This document shows positions 1 to 11,904 of a DNA stretch of 64,000 bases, in pieces; the stretch's first letter is position 1; every line of letters starts with the position of its first letter. The notes under the pieces are model-generated. The model made no database searches, had not been told where the DNA came from, and worked only from the letters and a program-made list of their open reading frames with translations. The position numbers and the translations under genes are program-made. Location: the NCBI GenBank assembly GCA_012295275.1, contig CM022670.1, positions 27,119,244 to 27,183,243 on the forward strand. The letters are read 5' to 3'. Origin of the DNA: Chrysomallon squamiferum (Eukaryota; Mollusca; Gastropoda; Neomphalida; Peltospiridae).

Positions 1-863
1 GAAAAATGTGACATTAAAAATATTTGATATATTTTACTCTAACAGTATTTGGTCACAAAGACTGCACAAGACTACACAGTTCCAACACTTCATGGTTTAA
101 TGGCCAACATTCTGTCATGCATGAATTCATCCAAATATATGCCAGACTTGTACACACAGAATTGTGTTACACTGCAAATCATGTATTTGACAGCTGAGCT
201 AAGTTTCTGTGTCTGTTAGTTTTCTTTTTTTTGTGAATTTAGTTAAATTATGTAACATTTTTGATTGAGAATCAGTATTAGCTATGCTGAGAATTTCACT
301 GAGAATATGGACTGTAGTGCTTGTGAGCTTCTAGGTGCAATGGTAATTTATTTTCCTCAAACAAGTCAGGGTTTGAAGTGAATCAAATTTCATCCAGAAC
401 ATGGCATACATTACATACAGGCTGACAAGCATGGCAGTTTGTTTGAACATGTCGTCCATATTCACATTGTAGCTAACAATGGTTCTTTGAATGCTAAAAA
501 ATCTTTAACTTAAAATCAGAATATCTCTGTCACTTTTAACTTTTTATTTATACTGGAGAACGTACTGAATTAGTGAACTATATAGCACTGTGTATATATT
601 TACTAATTAAAATGATGATGGTGATTCCATTGTGATAACAATTACCATGACATGGCAGAATCCTGACATACTAGACTAGTAATAACTGCACTAAGTACAG
701 GATCTAAACAGGAAGAACTGGTACAAAACAAAATGGTTTCACAGAGAGACAGACAGCAGGTTAATTGTCAGAAGCCTCAAAAGAAAAAAAAAACATTAAA
801 AAAAAATGTTCTGATCAGATTCTCTTATGAAAGCATTTTTTCCCAGCAAAACACCAATCTCAC
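1..863. other. Left edge, probable intron or 3' region of CTR1
   Basis: I searched both strands for the missing CTR1 TM2-TM3 exons, in particular a minus-strand MxxxMTYN-like segment, and saw none. The stretch is AT-rich without convincing exons. It is most likely CTR1 intron, with the remaining exons off the left edge. Confidence 0.4.
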
Positions 864-2824
864 CTAGAAGACCAATTATCAATGATTTGGCCTTGATGTT
901 GTGATCTAAGAATTGTAAAAAAAAAAAAAGAATATATATTTTAAAAATAAAACATTGCTCACAAACATTTGTATGCAGCATTAAATTCTGGTCAACTGGT
1001 CCTCTATAGATTATTCAGCTTTTCTATAGTTGTTTACTGTCAGCGATAACCTGCTTTTCAATCAGGCAACTTAACTCTGAGACAAGTTGCATGTAGAACA
1101 ATTAGATATAGCACTTGTCAAACAAAGTTTTTAATTTTAATATTAAATAATTTAAGATTCTCTGAAATAGTAAACTGTTTTAAACAATTTGATCTCTTTG
1201 GCTAAGAAATAAAAAACAAATTTAAAAAAAAGAGGAAAATACCCCTAATTTTTTTATTTATTTGAAACTCTCCATATATTCAAATCACTCAAAAGCATTT
1301 TATTCATCATATCATATTTTATTATTGGTGTATTAATTACTGATCAATGTAAACAAATTTATACATAGTGACAAAATATCAAAACCTTTCTGTCATTATT
1401 TTGTTCAAATGTAATCATAACTTAACACAGTATGAAAAACATCAAGAAATCTAGACAACCAAATATTCTGAGAGGCAAGGGGAACTTGGCTGTCCCACTG
1501 CCAGACAGAAATGAACAGACGTACGAATGCTGTACAAACTCACTTGCACTGAATGTTGGGGCATGGTCGACCTATACGCTGTCTAGCAGTTTTCAGTCCC
1601 TCGTACAAAACTGCCGCAATCAGCAAAGCCAAACAGGAGATGAAAGTAACTGTAAAAAAAAAAAAAAAATTTTAATTTTTTTTTTTTTTTTAAAAGTGAT
1701 AAAATAATTAAGTTACTCTATACCAATAGACACTGTCACATGATAATGTTATTTGTCACACAGCTATGACTGAGCACACTGAATTCATTTGACATGACAA
1801 TTATCTGTAACTATCTTCTCTAGTCTCAATCTTTTTTCAAAACAATGACAACAACTTTTACAAAAAGCTGGTACTTTTTAGTGTAATCTATGCTTGAAAT
1901 ATATTTTCAAGTAAATATGGCTACCACTTTTCTTTAAAATAACCAATAAATATTAACGTTAAAAAAAATCTGAAAGTAAAATGTAAAAAGTTTTTAATAC
2001 CAGTTAAAATAAGACTTATGACTGTCCCAAATTACAAAATGCTGGTTATGTGTATTTTTTTAATATTATTATTATTTTTATTTTTTTTTTAGATTGTTTA
2101 CCTTTTCCTGGTGACAATTTCCACTGTTCAAAAAGAATAATATCATTTTGCTCTGTATGGAAGTAGATCTGGAAAATACATCAGGATTTGCAATGAGCAT
2201 TTCTTAGGTATTTGATTTACAGGAATTCATACATCCACCAAATACCTAATTTCTGAATGAAAGTTCACTTTTAACTATTACATTTTTTAAACTTATTTAA
2301 ACCAATTTGTTTCAAACAACTACTGAGAGTCCTAGGAACTGAAATCTTTACCTAAGCTTAGCTAAAGACAAAAGAAATAAAGCTACTTTCTTAACCAAAA
2401 GCAAAATTAATATATCTGTTATTGTTTTCAGGTGTCTTTTCTTAATCAAAAATATTTATGGTTGAAATTACATTAAATCAACTAACAAAATTATCGCAGT
2501 CTGAATTTATAAAAACCATCAAAACAAAAACTTTTAGAGTATCAGTAAAAAAAAACAGTCAGACATAATTAAATGTGAGAGGTGAGTTGATTGAATACTC
2601 ACTAAGGAATGGTGAGCATGTGCATGGGCACCATGCCCTGACATCATGCTTTGATGGTCGTTGCCGCTGAGGATGTTGTAACCATCAGTCGTCATGTTCA
2701 TCCCTGTGTGGTTGTGCATGCTGCCTCCTGTTATGATATCAACAGCTTGGTCATGTACCATCTTGTGGACAGGAGGTGTTGTAGTCATATCCATTTGATG
2801 ATTGTGTGCAGCGTTGTGATCCAT
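864..2824 (-). CDS. SLC31A1: CTR1-type high-affinity copper transporter, 5' part of gene
   Basis: CTR family members are trimeric plasma-membrane and endosomal channels that import Cu(I). Coding exons read from high to low coordinates: 2824-2603, 2168-2102, 1649-1544 and a probable small exon 905-864. All have GT-AG borders and join in frame. Residues 1-74 form a Met/His-rich ectodomain (MDHNAAHNHQMDM at the start, HGAHAHAHH near its end), the copper-scavenging region. The next exon gives IYFHTEQNDIILFEQW, matching the conserved start of TM1. The third gives the end of TM1 with LYEGLKTAR, the family signature. The 42-nt exon (KSQHQGQIIDNWSS) would lie in the cytosolic loop and is less certain. 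TM2 with its MxxxM motif, and TM3, were not found and should lie beyond the left edge. The ATG at 2822-2824 opens the His-rich frame. Family assignment is firm; the paralog is not. Confidence 0.85.
1654..1691. repeat. A16/T16 inverted repeat abutting a CTR1 splice acceptor
   Basis: A run of 16 A (1654-1669) and a run of 16 T (1676-1691) are separated by TTTTAA. On the gene strand this lies immediately before the ACAG acceptor of the exon starting at 1649. The T run serves as the pyrimidine tract, and the transcript could fold into an A/U hairpin. Confidence 0.8.
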
Positions 2825-2861
2825 GGTGTCTCTGTTACTGATGATATTTTGTTTTTTTAAT

Positions 2862-2867
2862 TATATA

Positions 2868-2902
<35 letters not shown>
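2862..2902. repeat. (AT)n microsatellite
   Basis: About 40 bp of nearly pure AT dinucleotide repeat, just 5' of the CTR1 start exon on the gene strand. Confidence 0.9.
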
Positions 2903-2904
<2 letters not shown>

Positions 2905-3489
2905 ATTATAATAATAGTATGTTGGAAAATGCAGTCTTTACAATGTAATTAAAAACTGTCTTCTGTCAGTTCATTTCAGTTGAAGCCTTACTGTCAATAA
3001 ATTATCTGAAAACAAAGTATTATCTGATTAAATCATTATAAAGAATATAAAATTATGATATATATATATATATATATATATATTACTATTAAATGTTATG
3101 ATTCTTTTTCTTTAAAATATTTTATTTGCTAAATATAAATAAATTATTCTGACTGAATGAATGTTGACAGCTAATGAAATGTAGATGAGAAGTTAGGTAT
3201 TGGTTATGGCATCATAGCAGCTTGAAATCACATGACACTAAATTACATGTTACACAGAATATGGAATATCACAATGCTTTATAAGTATCTCAAAACCAAT
3301 TAAAAATATCATGTTTTAAACAAACTAAAAAAACAAACATCACAAACAAAAAAATGCTTTATTTATATACATCTAACAGAACTAGAGCTTTAATCTGCTG
3401 AAAATTGTGTCATTTCTTTTCCTGTTAATCACCTATATTTAAATTAACAGTTTATTGTCAATCTATCCAAAGTATTGAGGTTATAACTA

Positions 3490-3596
3490 AAAAAAAAAAA
3501 AAAAAAAAAATGAAAAGTGAAAAAAAAAAAAAAAAAAAAAAAAAAATAAATAAATGATAATAAAAAAATAAATAAATAAAAATAAAAAAAAAAAAA
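3490..3596. repeat. A-rich low-complexity tract
   Basis: Roughly 105 bp, almost entirely A with scattered T and G, including an AAAT-type repeat in its second half. On the minus strand it makes a spurious phenylalanine-rich reading frame. Confidence 0.9.
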
Positions 3597-3993
3597 CGAA
3601 CAAATTAAATAAACTGCATTATCAAACAGTTCTTCTTGTAACATTTTCAAATGAATTCTCATGTTTATGTTCTAGTTTTAAATCATCAAAGTGTAGTGAA
3701 GCAACATGGGAATGCATTGCATAACCCAAACATTCAGATCAGCATGACATCAAAAGTCTGCCTATTGACAAGTAAACTGAAAAGAGCACCAAGTGCAGGG
3801 TTTTTTTTTCCCCATGATGTTCATTGTTGGTTAGTTAACCAAACCGACACAGAATAAATCTTTTGCATTGATAGGCATTAGATAATAAAATATTTAAAAA
3901 TTCATTTTGACTTAGTGAAAAATGTAAATATTATTACTGTATTTAATCTAGATGGTTCATAAAACAGAATATCAAATAGTTAAAAAATTAAAT

Positions 3994-4250
3994 AATTATG
4001 TACATTGTATAGTGTAAATACAGTTATATTAATAATAAATAATCTATATTCTGTATTATAAATATTGTTAAATAGGAAAATTATGTATATTGTGTAGTGT
4101 AAACAGTTATATTAATAATAAATAATATGTATTTTGTATTATAAATACTGATAAATAAATAAATATGACAATTATGTATAGTGTACTGTAAATATAGTAT
4201 AGTAATAATAAATGTCTATTCTGTATCAGAAATATTGTTAAATAAATATC
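3994..4250. repeat. Three-copy tandem repeat, unit about 87 nt
   Basis: Three diverged copies begin near 3994, 4081 and 4170. Each runs AATTATGTA..TGTA.AGTGTAAA, then GTTATATTAATAATAAAT, then TATTCTGTAT and AAATATTGTTAAATA. The same order of motifs in all copies marks a tandem duplication rather than simple AT-richness. Confidence 0.7.
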
Positions 4251-4472
4251 AAAATAATGTATATTCTATTTACATTTTCTCTCCCATCTAAGTCTCATCT
4301 TTTTACACATTCCAAAAAGTTTCATTTGTCACATTTTGTCTTCAACTTTTAAATAACAGAAAAAAAAAACATTCATAAACAGTTATCCACTTATGATTCT
4401 AGTTCAACAATTTTATTCTTTTTTATTTTATAATCTTAAATATTTGAAAGTAACAGAACAATTTAAAAACAC

Positions 4473-4504
<32 letters not shown>

Positions 4505-4511
4505 TATATAT

Positions 4512-4694
4512 AATCATTTCATAATATTAATTATTAATATTCAGATACTGTTAAATCACATACTCAGTTTTGGATCTTTTTAACAGATATTTTCTCATCT
4601 CAGGTTGTTTGTCAAAATTCACGTTACTGTTTCATAATATTAACAAGTAATATTCAGATTGTTAAATCACAGTTTATTCATTATATGCTAATTC

Positions 4695-4726
<32 letters not shown>

Positions 4727-4860
4727 TTTTTATTTTTTAACACATATTTTCTCACACAGTCTGTTAACAAAATTCACCTTAGAGTTTCATAATCTTCACA
4801 TATAATATTCAGATACTGTTAAATCACAGTTCATTCATTCACAAGCTAATTTTATTTAAT
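4512..4860. repeat. Diverged tandem duplication, unit over 100 nt
   Basis: The string TTTCATAAT..TAATATTCAGATACTGTTAAATCACA recurs near 4515, 4629 and 4785 with small changes. The segment TTTTTAACA.ATATTTTCTCA followed by GT.AACAAAATTCAC occurs near 4575 and 4735. A (TA)n run interrupts the middle of the array. Confidence 0.6.
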
Positions 4861-5279
4861 TTTTTAATTTTTAATATATTTATTTTGTTATTTTTTTTAT
4901 CTTTCAATCTTAAGAAAACTGACCTTACCTGTAAACACTCAATTTTACAATCACCTGTTTGAAAACTCTGCTGCTAGCAGAATGCAATCCAGCAATAAAA
5001 ATTATAATTAGTGGTAATAATTATTTCTCATATATTAATATCATTAGTGTACTATTTCAAATTAACCAGGCAGTGAAAACACCTGGATCTTATTAACAGT
5101 CTGAACAATGGCAATTTAATATGGTGCTTGATAATAGTTATCAGCATCTGTTAGGATTGTAACCCACGTGCACGCTGATGATATCTCACATTTACACGTT
5201 TTAACCAGCATATGATGAAAAAAATGCTGCAGTAATCAGAATGCAAGTACTGTTGCACTTTTAACTTATCTTTCGGTGT

Positions 5280-5560
5280 TTGTATTTGTGTGTGTGTGTT
5301 TATGCATGTGTGTATGCATGTGTGTGTGTGTATATATGTGTGTATTTATATATGTATCTGAGTGTCTGTGTTCATCTGTGTGTGTGTGTGTGTGTGTTTA
5401 GGTGTGTGTGTATGTATGTATGTATGTATGTATGTATGTATGAATACATGTATGCATGCATATATGTATGTGTGTGTATATTTATGTATGTATCTGTATA
5501 TGTATATGTGTATATGTGTATTTTTGCATGTAAACTGGTGTGTGTGTATGTATGTGTCTA
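5280..5560. repeat. TG / TATG compound microsatellite
   Basis: About 280 bp of alternating TG, TATG and CATG motifs. It generates long but meaningless Val/Cys/Met/Tyr frames on the plus strand. Confidence 0.9.
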
Positions 5561-6065
5561 TTGTTTATCTGTACATGTGCATGCAAGTCCACTTCCAGCA
5601 ATAATAACATAATGTAATACAATACAATACAAAACAATACAATAATTTGTTTAGTCACTGTCATACAAATGAGAAACACTGGTTCACTGTGACCTGCAAT
5701 CATCAATAAACAAGCATTCCCACTATCAGTTTCATAATTCTTTCAGTTTCCACATCCAAACAAGTCTTGAATTTGTAAATATTAAATTATTGTTTTCTTT
5801 CCTTTTTACTTCACCCATTCTGCAGACAGATGCATACAAACAAAATTACAGATGTATAAAAAATGTACTGATCACTGAATATGATGCAATTCAGTGATCT
5901 GTGATCTGCACAAATACAGAGCCAAAACCTAAACTAAACAAAACATTCACATAAATATAAACATGTTTAAAATAGACAAGGACACATTCACCCAATAATA
6001 TATTGTTTAAGAGGTGAAAAGATCAAACTGTAAATGTTAGATTATTTAATATATGATATATAAAT

Positions 6066-6110
6066 ACATATATTTATATATATATATATATAAATAATTA
6101 AATACATATA

Positions 6111-6159
<49 letters not shown>

Positions 6160-6217
6160 TACACATACATACATACATATACACACATACATATACACAC
6201 ACACATACATACATACA

Positions 6218-6253
<36 letters not shown>

Positions 6254-6258
6254 TATGT
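6066..6258. repeat. AT / ACAT compound microsatellite
   Basis: About 190 bp of (TA)n grading into (ACAT)n. The Met-Tyr-Val-Cys frames on the minus strand here are artefacts of the repeat. Confidence 0.9.
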
Positions 6259-7377
6259 GTATTTAATTATTTCATTATGTTTATAAACACTGAACATTTT
6301 GTTCAGGATCATATTGTCAAATTTAGCTATTGAATTCTGAATACTGACCTTAACCACCACAAAGTTGCTAAATATTAATTTGTTGTACAAACAAAAAAAG
6401 AAACAACTGTCACTAACAAAAACAATTTAAACATACCATTCCCTGTTAGTAGATATGACTTTGTAATATTAAACTGTTTAATATTACATCAGCTGTTTCA
6501 GTCTCTAACGACAATCACGTATCACACACGTTTAAAACAAATTAAAATGACAAACGTGAATACCTTTTTTTTTCTTTTTTTTTGGTGACCTGCTACAAAT
6601 CACCTACCCCCACAATTTCAAATCCTGTAACTGCTACAGTATACATCAGAAAAAGGAAATGTACAAAAATCAATAACCCCAGAAGGAAACTAAGTAAATT
6701 AAAATTTTACATGTCAAAATGAGTGATGTGTTGTACGCTAGTTTGTCATAACGCTGCTGTGAAACACTGAATTTAAAGAAAAAAAAAAATTAATTTAATT
6801 GATTATTACCATTTCACATATGTATATAAATTTTATATATTTTTAAAAATTTGTTTAATATATTGGTTTTGCTACATTAAGAATAACTAACTGTTCTGAC
6901 AAATACTCTGAGATCACTGGTGCATTGAAATCCTTGGTTTTGTTGGTTCCAACCTCAAGTAAATTTGTTCTGGAGAAAACAGGACTACTTGTGTAAATTA
7001 TTTATTCAGGATGAAGATTCGTATGTCAAGTAACACAGGATATGAAATATTTAAAAAAATAAAACATAATTGAAAAATTACATAAATGTATTTAATCAAC
7101 TCTATTACATAAAGACAATTCTGAGACAATGAAGTCATAAATCAAATATATATTTATATATATATATATTGTTTAATAATAGAATCTTTAAACATTAAAC
7201 AAAGTATAGAGACATTTAACAACATTTCTTTTAAAGTAAAATGTCACTTCTTTATTTATTCATTCAATTTATATATTTATTTATTTATTTATTTTTTTTA
7301 AATAATGAATCCTATTTCATCTTTAGTTTGTGAATAATTTCTTTTCTTAAACATACAGTAAAATCTGGGGAGAAACA

Positions 7378-7418
<41 letters not shown>

Positions 7419-8219
7419 TTTCTTCCTAAAGGATTATGGTGAGCTGATTGTGCCTGGTACTCAAAGGATTAATATAAATACATTATACTTTGTTTAACAC
7501 TAAGAAAATATTTATAATATTGCTCTAACATATGTTAATACTTTCAGTAAAAAACATAGTGACGTTACAATTACTTTAAAACAGTTTTAAAATAAACAAA
7601 ATAATAAATGTCACAGAAATAACAATAATAATAATAATAATAAGAAGAATTATTCTAATTTTAATTCTTATATTAAAATGCGCTTTACATTTTATTTATT
7701 ATATTATTATTATTATTATTGCCAAATTGACCTTGTATGGATTAGTAACACTGAAACTGATATAATTTTTTTTATACATGTCCACTTATGAAACGTGATT
7801 AGTTTAGCTTTAAATAAATAAATAAGAAATGAAAAAATAAAACAAATACTCCTAAACTTATCTAATACGTTGTGCGTGGAGATGGGAATGGCATGTATCC
7901 TTAATATATATATATATATATAAAGTCACCTTTTAAGTATTGTAAATAATTATTCACATAATGAACATCTCTAATCATATGGAAATGAAAATATATATAT
8001 ATATATATAAGAAGAAAAAAGAAAAGAAAAAACAAATTCGTAGGAAAAAAAAACTAAATTTTATAATTTTATGAAAACCATAATTAACAGAAATTATTTA
8101 TCTTTATTTTTTTCTTCTGTGTTTTTCTCATTTAACAACACACGTGCATATTCTTTTTAAAAAGTTTAACATCTTTAAGCCAAAATTAAACGATTTATGG
8201 TAAAAAGGAAGGCACATAC

Positions 8220-8244
8220 CGACTACCAAGGTTCCGAACTTGAC
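8220..8244 (-). other. Candidate 25-nt noncoding 5' exon of CTR1
   Basis: On the minus strand a good acceptor (CATTTTTTTAG) precedes 25 nt that end at a donor GTATGTGC. Together with a second donor (GTAAGAAAA after 8391) this suggests spliced 5' UTR exons for CTR1, 5.4 kb upstream of its ATG. This rests on splice motifs only. A transcript aligned here would confirm it. Confidence 0.35.
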
Positions 8245-8390
8245 CTAAAAAAATGTGTTGTTTTCTTCCAAAAAGAGACAAAATAAGGTGCTTATTCAAA
8301 ATTTATAGCCCGGGTATATATACAGTTTAATATACAACTTCTAGTACAGTTACAGACGTATAACAATACAATGCGGTATTCTTTTCTTAC

Positions 8391-8560
8391 CGTATATTTC
8401 GTCATTTCCTTGGAGTAACGTGGTTTCATCACGTGACCTTTTATTATTTTTATTTTTTTCAGGGATAGTCATGATTGATTAAACGAATCTGACATGACGT
8501 GGGTAGCTTGTTTACCATAACGGAATAAATGTAAGGGGAAAAAAAAATAAAAAAATAATA
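8391..8560 (-). promoter_or_regulatory. Candidate CTR1 promoter and first exon with E-box
   Basis: Read on the minus strand, the sequence ends at a strong donor (exon end 8391, intron GTAAGAAAAG). It contains GTCACGTGA at 8428-8436 (as TCACGTGAC on the plus strand), the CLEAR/M-box type site bound by TFE/MITF bHLH-Zip factors. CpG dinucleotides are more frequent here than in the surrounding AT-rich DNA. The start site is not visible. Confidence 0.4.
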
Positions 8561-9221
8561 ATAATAATAACACACACACACACACAACATAAAGTAAAGA
8601 AGAAAAAAAAAAGCGTACACACAAACCTCTACTGAAATTAAATATAAAACTGTTAATTTATTTTTGTCGAGTAAAATATTCGTCAATAATTTTCGCTGCC
8701 AAAATGAATCAGCTGCGATAAATTTTAGTTTTCTTCTCTTTCTGTTTCCTCGTCATTTATGTATATTTCATTTTAAGATAAATTACGCAACTTTAATTGC
8801 AGTTATTGTTGTTATTATCATTGTTGTTTTTGTTGTTATTGCACTTTGTTACTGCCGTCCTAACCATCGTTGTTGCTGTCTTTAACAGGATTTTATTTTT
8901 AGCACGCATTAATTTTATACTGGTTTGATTATACTGGTCACCGCCGTTTCGATATTTCATCAGCATGCCTATGACCTGGAAATATTAGATACACTGATCA
9001 AAATAAGTTCGGGACACTTTTTGCTATCAACTGCACAATGTTAAAATGCAGGACTTTCTTGTACATTTTATTATAAATCTGCTAAATGGAATTTGTCAAC
9101 AAAATTTTAATAGTAAAATGTATTTTTACATTTGAAATGAGTCCTAATAATATATTAAAGTAATAATACTAATACTAATAATAATAAATAAATAAATAAA
9201 TATATATATATAAGAAATTAA

Positions 9222-9252
9222 AAACAACAACAATAACAACAACAACAACAAC

Positions 9253-9332
<80 letters not shown>
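9222..9332. repeat. (ACA)n(ATA)n trinucleotide microsatellite
   Basis: About 110 bp that begins as (ACA)n and continues as a pure (ATA)n of more than 25 units. On the minus strand it reads as poly-Ile/Val and is not a gene. Confidence 0.95.
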
Positions 9333-9334
<2 letters not shown>

Positions 9335-9879
9335 TAAAATCTAATGGTTAGTCTGATACTGTCTCCAATTTGGATCATTTATATATATATAAAAAATTAC
9401 ATGAAATCTTTTTATGTTTCTTTTTTAACTAATTATGTTTGCCAAATTTTCACACAAGTTCTTTTTTATATAATAGTATATATAATTAATGTTAACATTA
9501 TTTTTATCTTGCAGCAGGATTCTGTACTGAAAATGTTTACTATACATATCTTGGATATTGTGAATAATGGAATAATCTTTGCATGTTTTTTATCTGGCTG
9601 ATACAATCTTTGAAATGACTAATCTAGACATATTTTAGCACATACTTATACCAGTTGCCATCCATAATGCTAAGGACTAAACAGTTAACAAGAGAATGAA
9701 CACCTGATTTGCCACTAATTTTTGTTTGATCAACAGCAACAGATCTTTATAATGCATCTCCCCATTAAAATAAAAATCACCAAATCTCATTCTTTGATAA
9801 ACTAGTTAAGAGATGTTGGTTAGACTTTTCATGCCCACAAGCACATAATGCAGAGACAAGGGTGCTGCATCGCTTTCTT

Positions 9880-9955
9880 TTTGTATTTTGCCTTACTGCT
9901 TGACCTGAATTCAGCGCTGATCCTATAACCATTGAATTACAGCCTAGCATGGATA
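9880..9955 (-). mobile_element. Decayed tRNA-like SINE head
   Basis: On the minus strand GCTGTAATTCAATGGTTA resembles a Pol III box A (tRNA D-arm). It is followed by a short stem-like GATCAGCGCTGAATTC and a weak box B-like GGTCAAG. There is no intact cloverleaf or acceptor stem, so this is more likely a decayed tRNA-derived SINE than a tRNA gene. The 3' boundary is not visible. Confidence 0.35.
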
Positions 9956-11871
9956 CATTTGAACCATTGTTTTCAAATATAATTTCTACTTTCTAGCATG
10001 TATCCATGCACATTATTATCAGTTAAAAAGAATAACAATAATGATTATAATGATGGGGTTTGGCTTACACACAAAAAAAAACCCTGAACAAAACAAAATA
10101 ATGACAACCCTACAACACATCCACACAAAACCACTCCCAAATAACACCCACCAATAAATAAAAAAACCCCAAACAAATCAAAACAAAACAAAATAGAAAC
10201 CTTTTTTAAATTTTTTTATCCATCTCTAAGTCTTGTACACAAATAACTGTTTTGATTCATAAATCACAAAAATAATTTTATTTATATTAATTAGATATAA
10301 TTTGTGGACAGCAGTATGTTAAATCATCACCAATACAATGCATAAACACACAAACAAGCAAAAATTTAAGTTAAACAATGGCAGCATTTTAAAACTAAGA
10401 AGAAAAAAAAAAAAAAAAAAAAAAATTAAAACAGTAATTGTTGAAGTGCAGTATTTTTTCTTTGGAACTTATATTATTTAAATCTGTTATGAGACAAAAA
10501 TGTGCATTATTTACATTTTGTGACCTGGAAACAAAAAGGAAAGAAATAAAAGAAATTAAAAGAAATGATAATAATACAAAATGTAAAAAAATATAAATAA
10601 ATCGATAATAATAACATTATTAATAATAATTTTCATAATAAATTGATACACAGCATTAAAATGAAAAAAGAAGTAATCATTTTTTATTTTATTTATATCA
10701 AATTATCAAAAGAATCTTAGTCAAAAACTGTGAAATGTTTTTGCTAAAGAAATAATAATTTTTTGAAATATTTTACAATATTGTTTGATCTTTTATTATT
10801 GCACAATTTATTTGTGAACACATTTAATTTCCCATGCCAGTTATTTAAAACAAGAAACATTTGAGTTCAAAGAATGAAAAAAATAAATATGCTACCAATA
10901 TTAAAAAAAAAAAAAAACAACTTCTTAAAATGTTCTGAATAATGAAACTCCAAAAAGTTATGAAGTATACCTTATCAAATAAATAAAGAAATTAATTTAA
11001 CAAATAAAACTGAATTATGATAAGTAAAAATTACTTGATCATTTGGCTATTTTAACTAATATCATATTATTAGAATTCATTTATATCATTAAATCAGATC
11101 TGGCAATTATCCGATTAACTGAAATTTGTCTGTTCAGAATCTATTCATGAAGATGAATTTAATTACACTTTATTAAAAAATAAAGTAATATTATCATCAA
11201 ACGTGAGAACTGATGTTTAGCTGCTAAAATTTGTTTAATATTTCAAACTGTTAATATTAAACAGAAATTGATTTAAATTTTTTCTCCATGTCACAATTTT
11301 TCATCAGCTATGGTTTCATTATTTACGATAAGAGTTATTTCTTAACATTTTATCTGACCAAAACTGAATCCATAAAAAAATGTTGGCTGTCTTGCGTCAA
11401 ATCCAGGAGCAGAAAAATTATCTTATGTCATTTGTCAAAAAGATTGCAATACAAGATCAACAGTTCTGTCAAATATATTTCTGTGCAGCTTGCATGCATT
11501 TTAAAGGTGCTGCACCATGAGAGGATGTCTTAACCAATACTGATAATGTTAACTTTGTTAAATCTTAGTAACATTTTACTTTTATTTCATAGCTACTCTT
11601 AATTTTAATCAAGACACAGGGCATTTTAAAAAATATACATATGTACACATTATCTGTCCAGACAACAGTCATTACATTAATTTACTGTGCTTTTGTTACT
11701 GATGTTAGCATGTCTGGATGAAAGGGGAAAACATTCTGAACTAATTAATTAACCAATTTTTGGTTTATTATGCAGTTTATTTTTGAATGTAATAAATAAA
11801 ACATTATAAAGTTTGTTTTTAACATTTCTTAACATGATTTATATTGTGAAACACCTATATAACATTGATTT

Positions 11872-11904
<33 letters not shown>

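Larger units (their letters stand above)
2825..8219 (-). other. Probable long 5' intron of CTR1, repeat-rich
   Basis: Between the CTR1 start codon and the candidate 5' noncoding exons I see no coding exon. A possible acceptor (ATCATCAG) lies just upstream of the ATG on the minus strand. The interval holds (AT)n at 2862-2902 and 3059-3082, an A-rich tract at 3490-3596, two tandem arrays, TG/ACAT microsatellites and a (GT)17 run at 7382-7415. Confidence 0.45.

Noticed and set aside
5280-5612. Long Cys/Val/Tyr/Met-rich open frames on both strands
   Set aside because: They are translations of TG/TATG microsatellites with no codon structure beyond the repeat.
6042-6390. Met-Tyr-Val-Cys repeat frames on the minus strand
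   Set aside because: Produced by (ACAT)n and (TA)n repeats.
8970-9060. ACACTGATCAAAATAAGTTCGGGACACT, reminiscent of a Tc1/mariner end
   Set aside because: No matching inverted end, target duplication or transposase trace was found nearby.
9175-9378. Poly-isoleucine frame
   Set aside because: Translation of an (ATA)n microsatellite.
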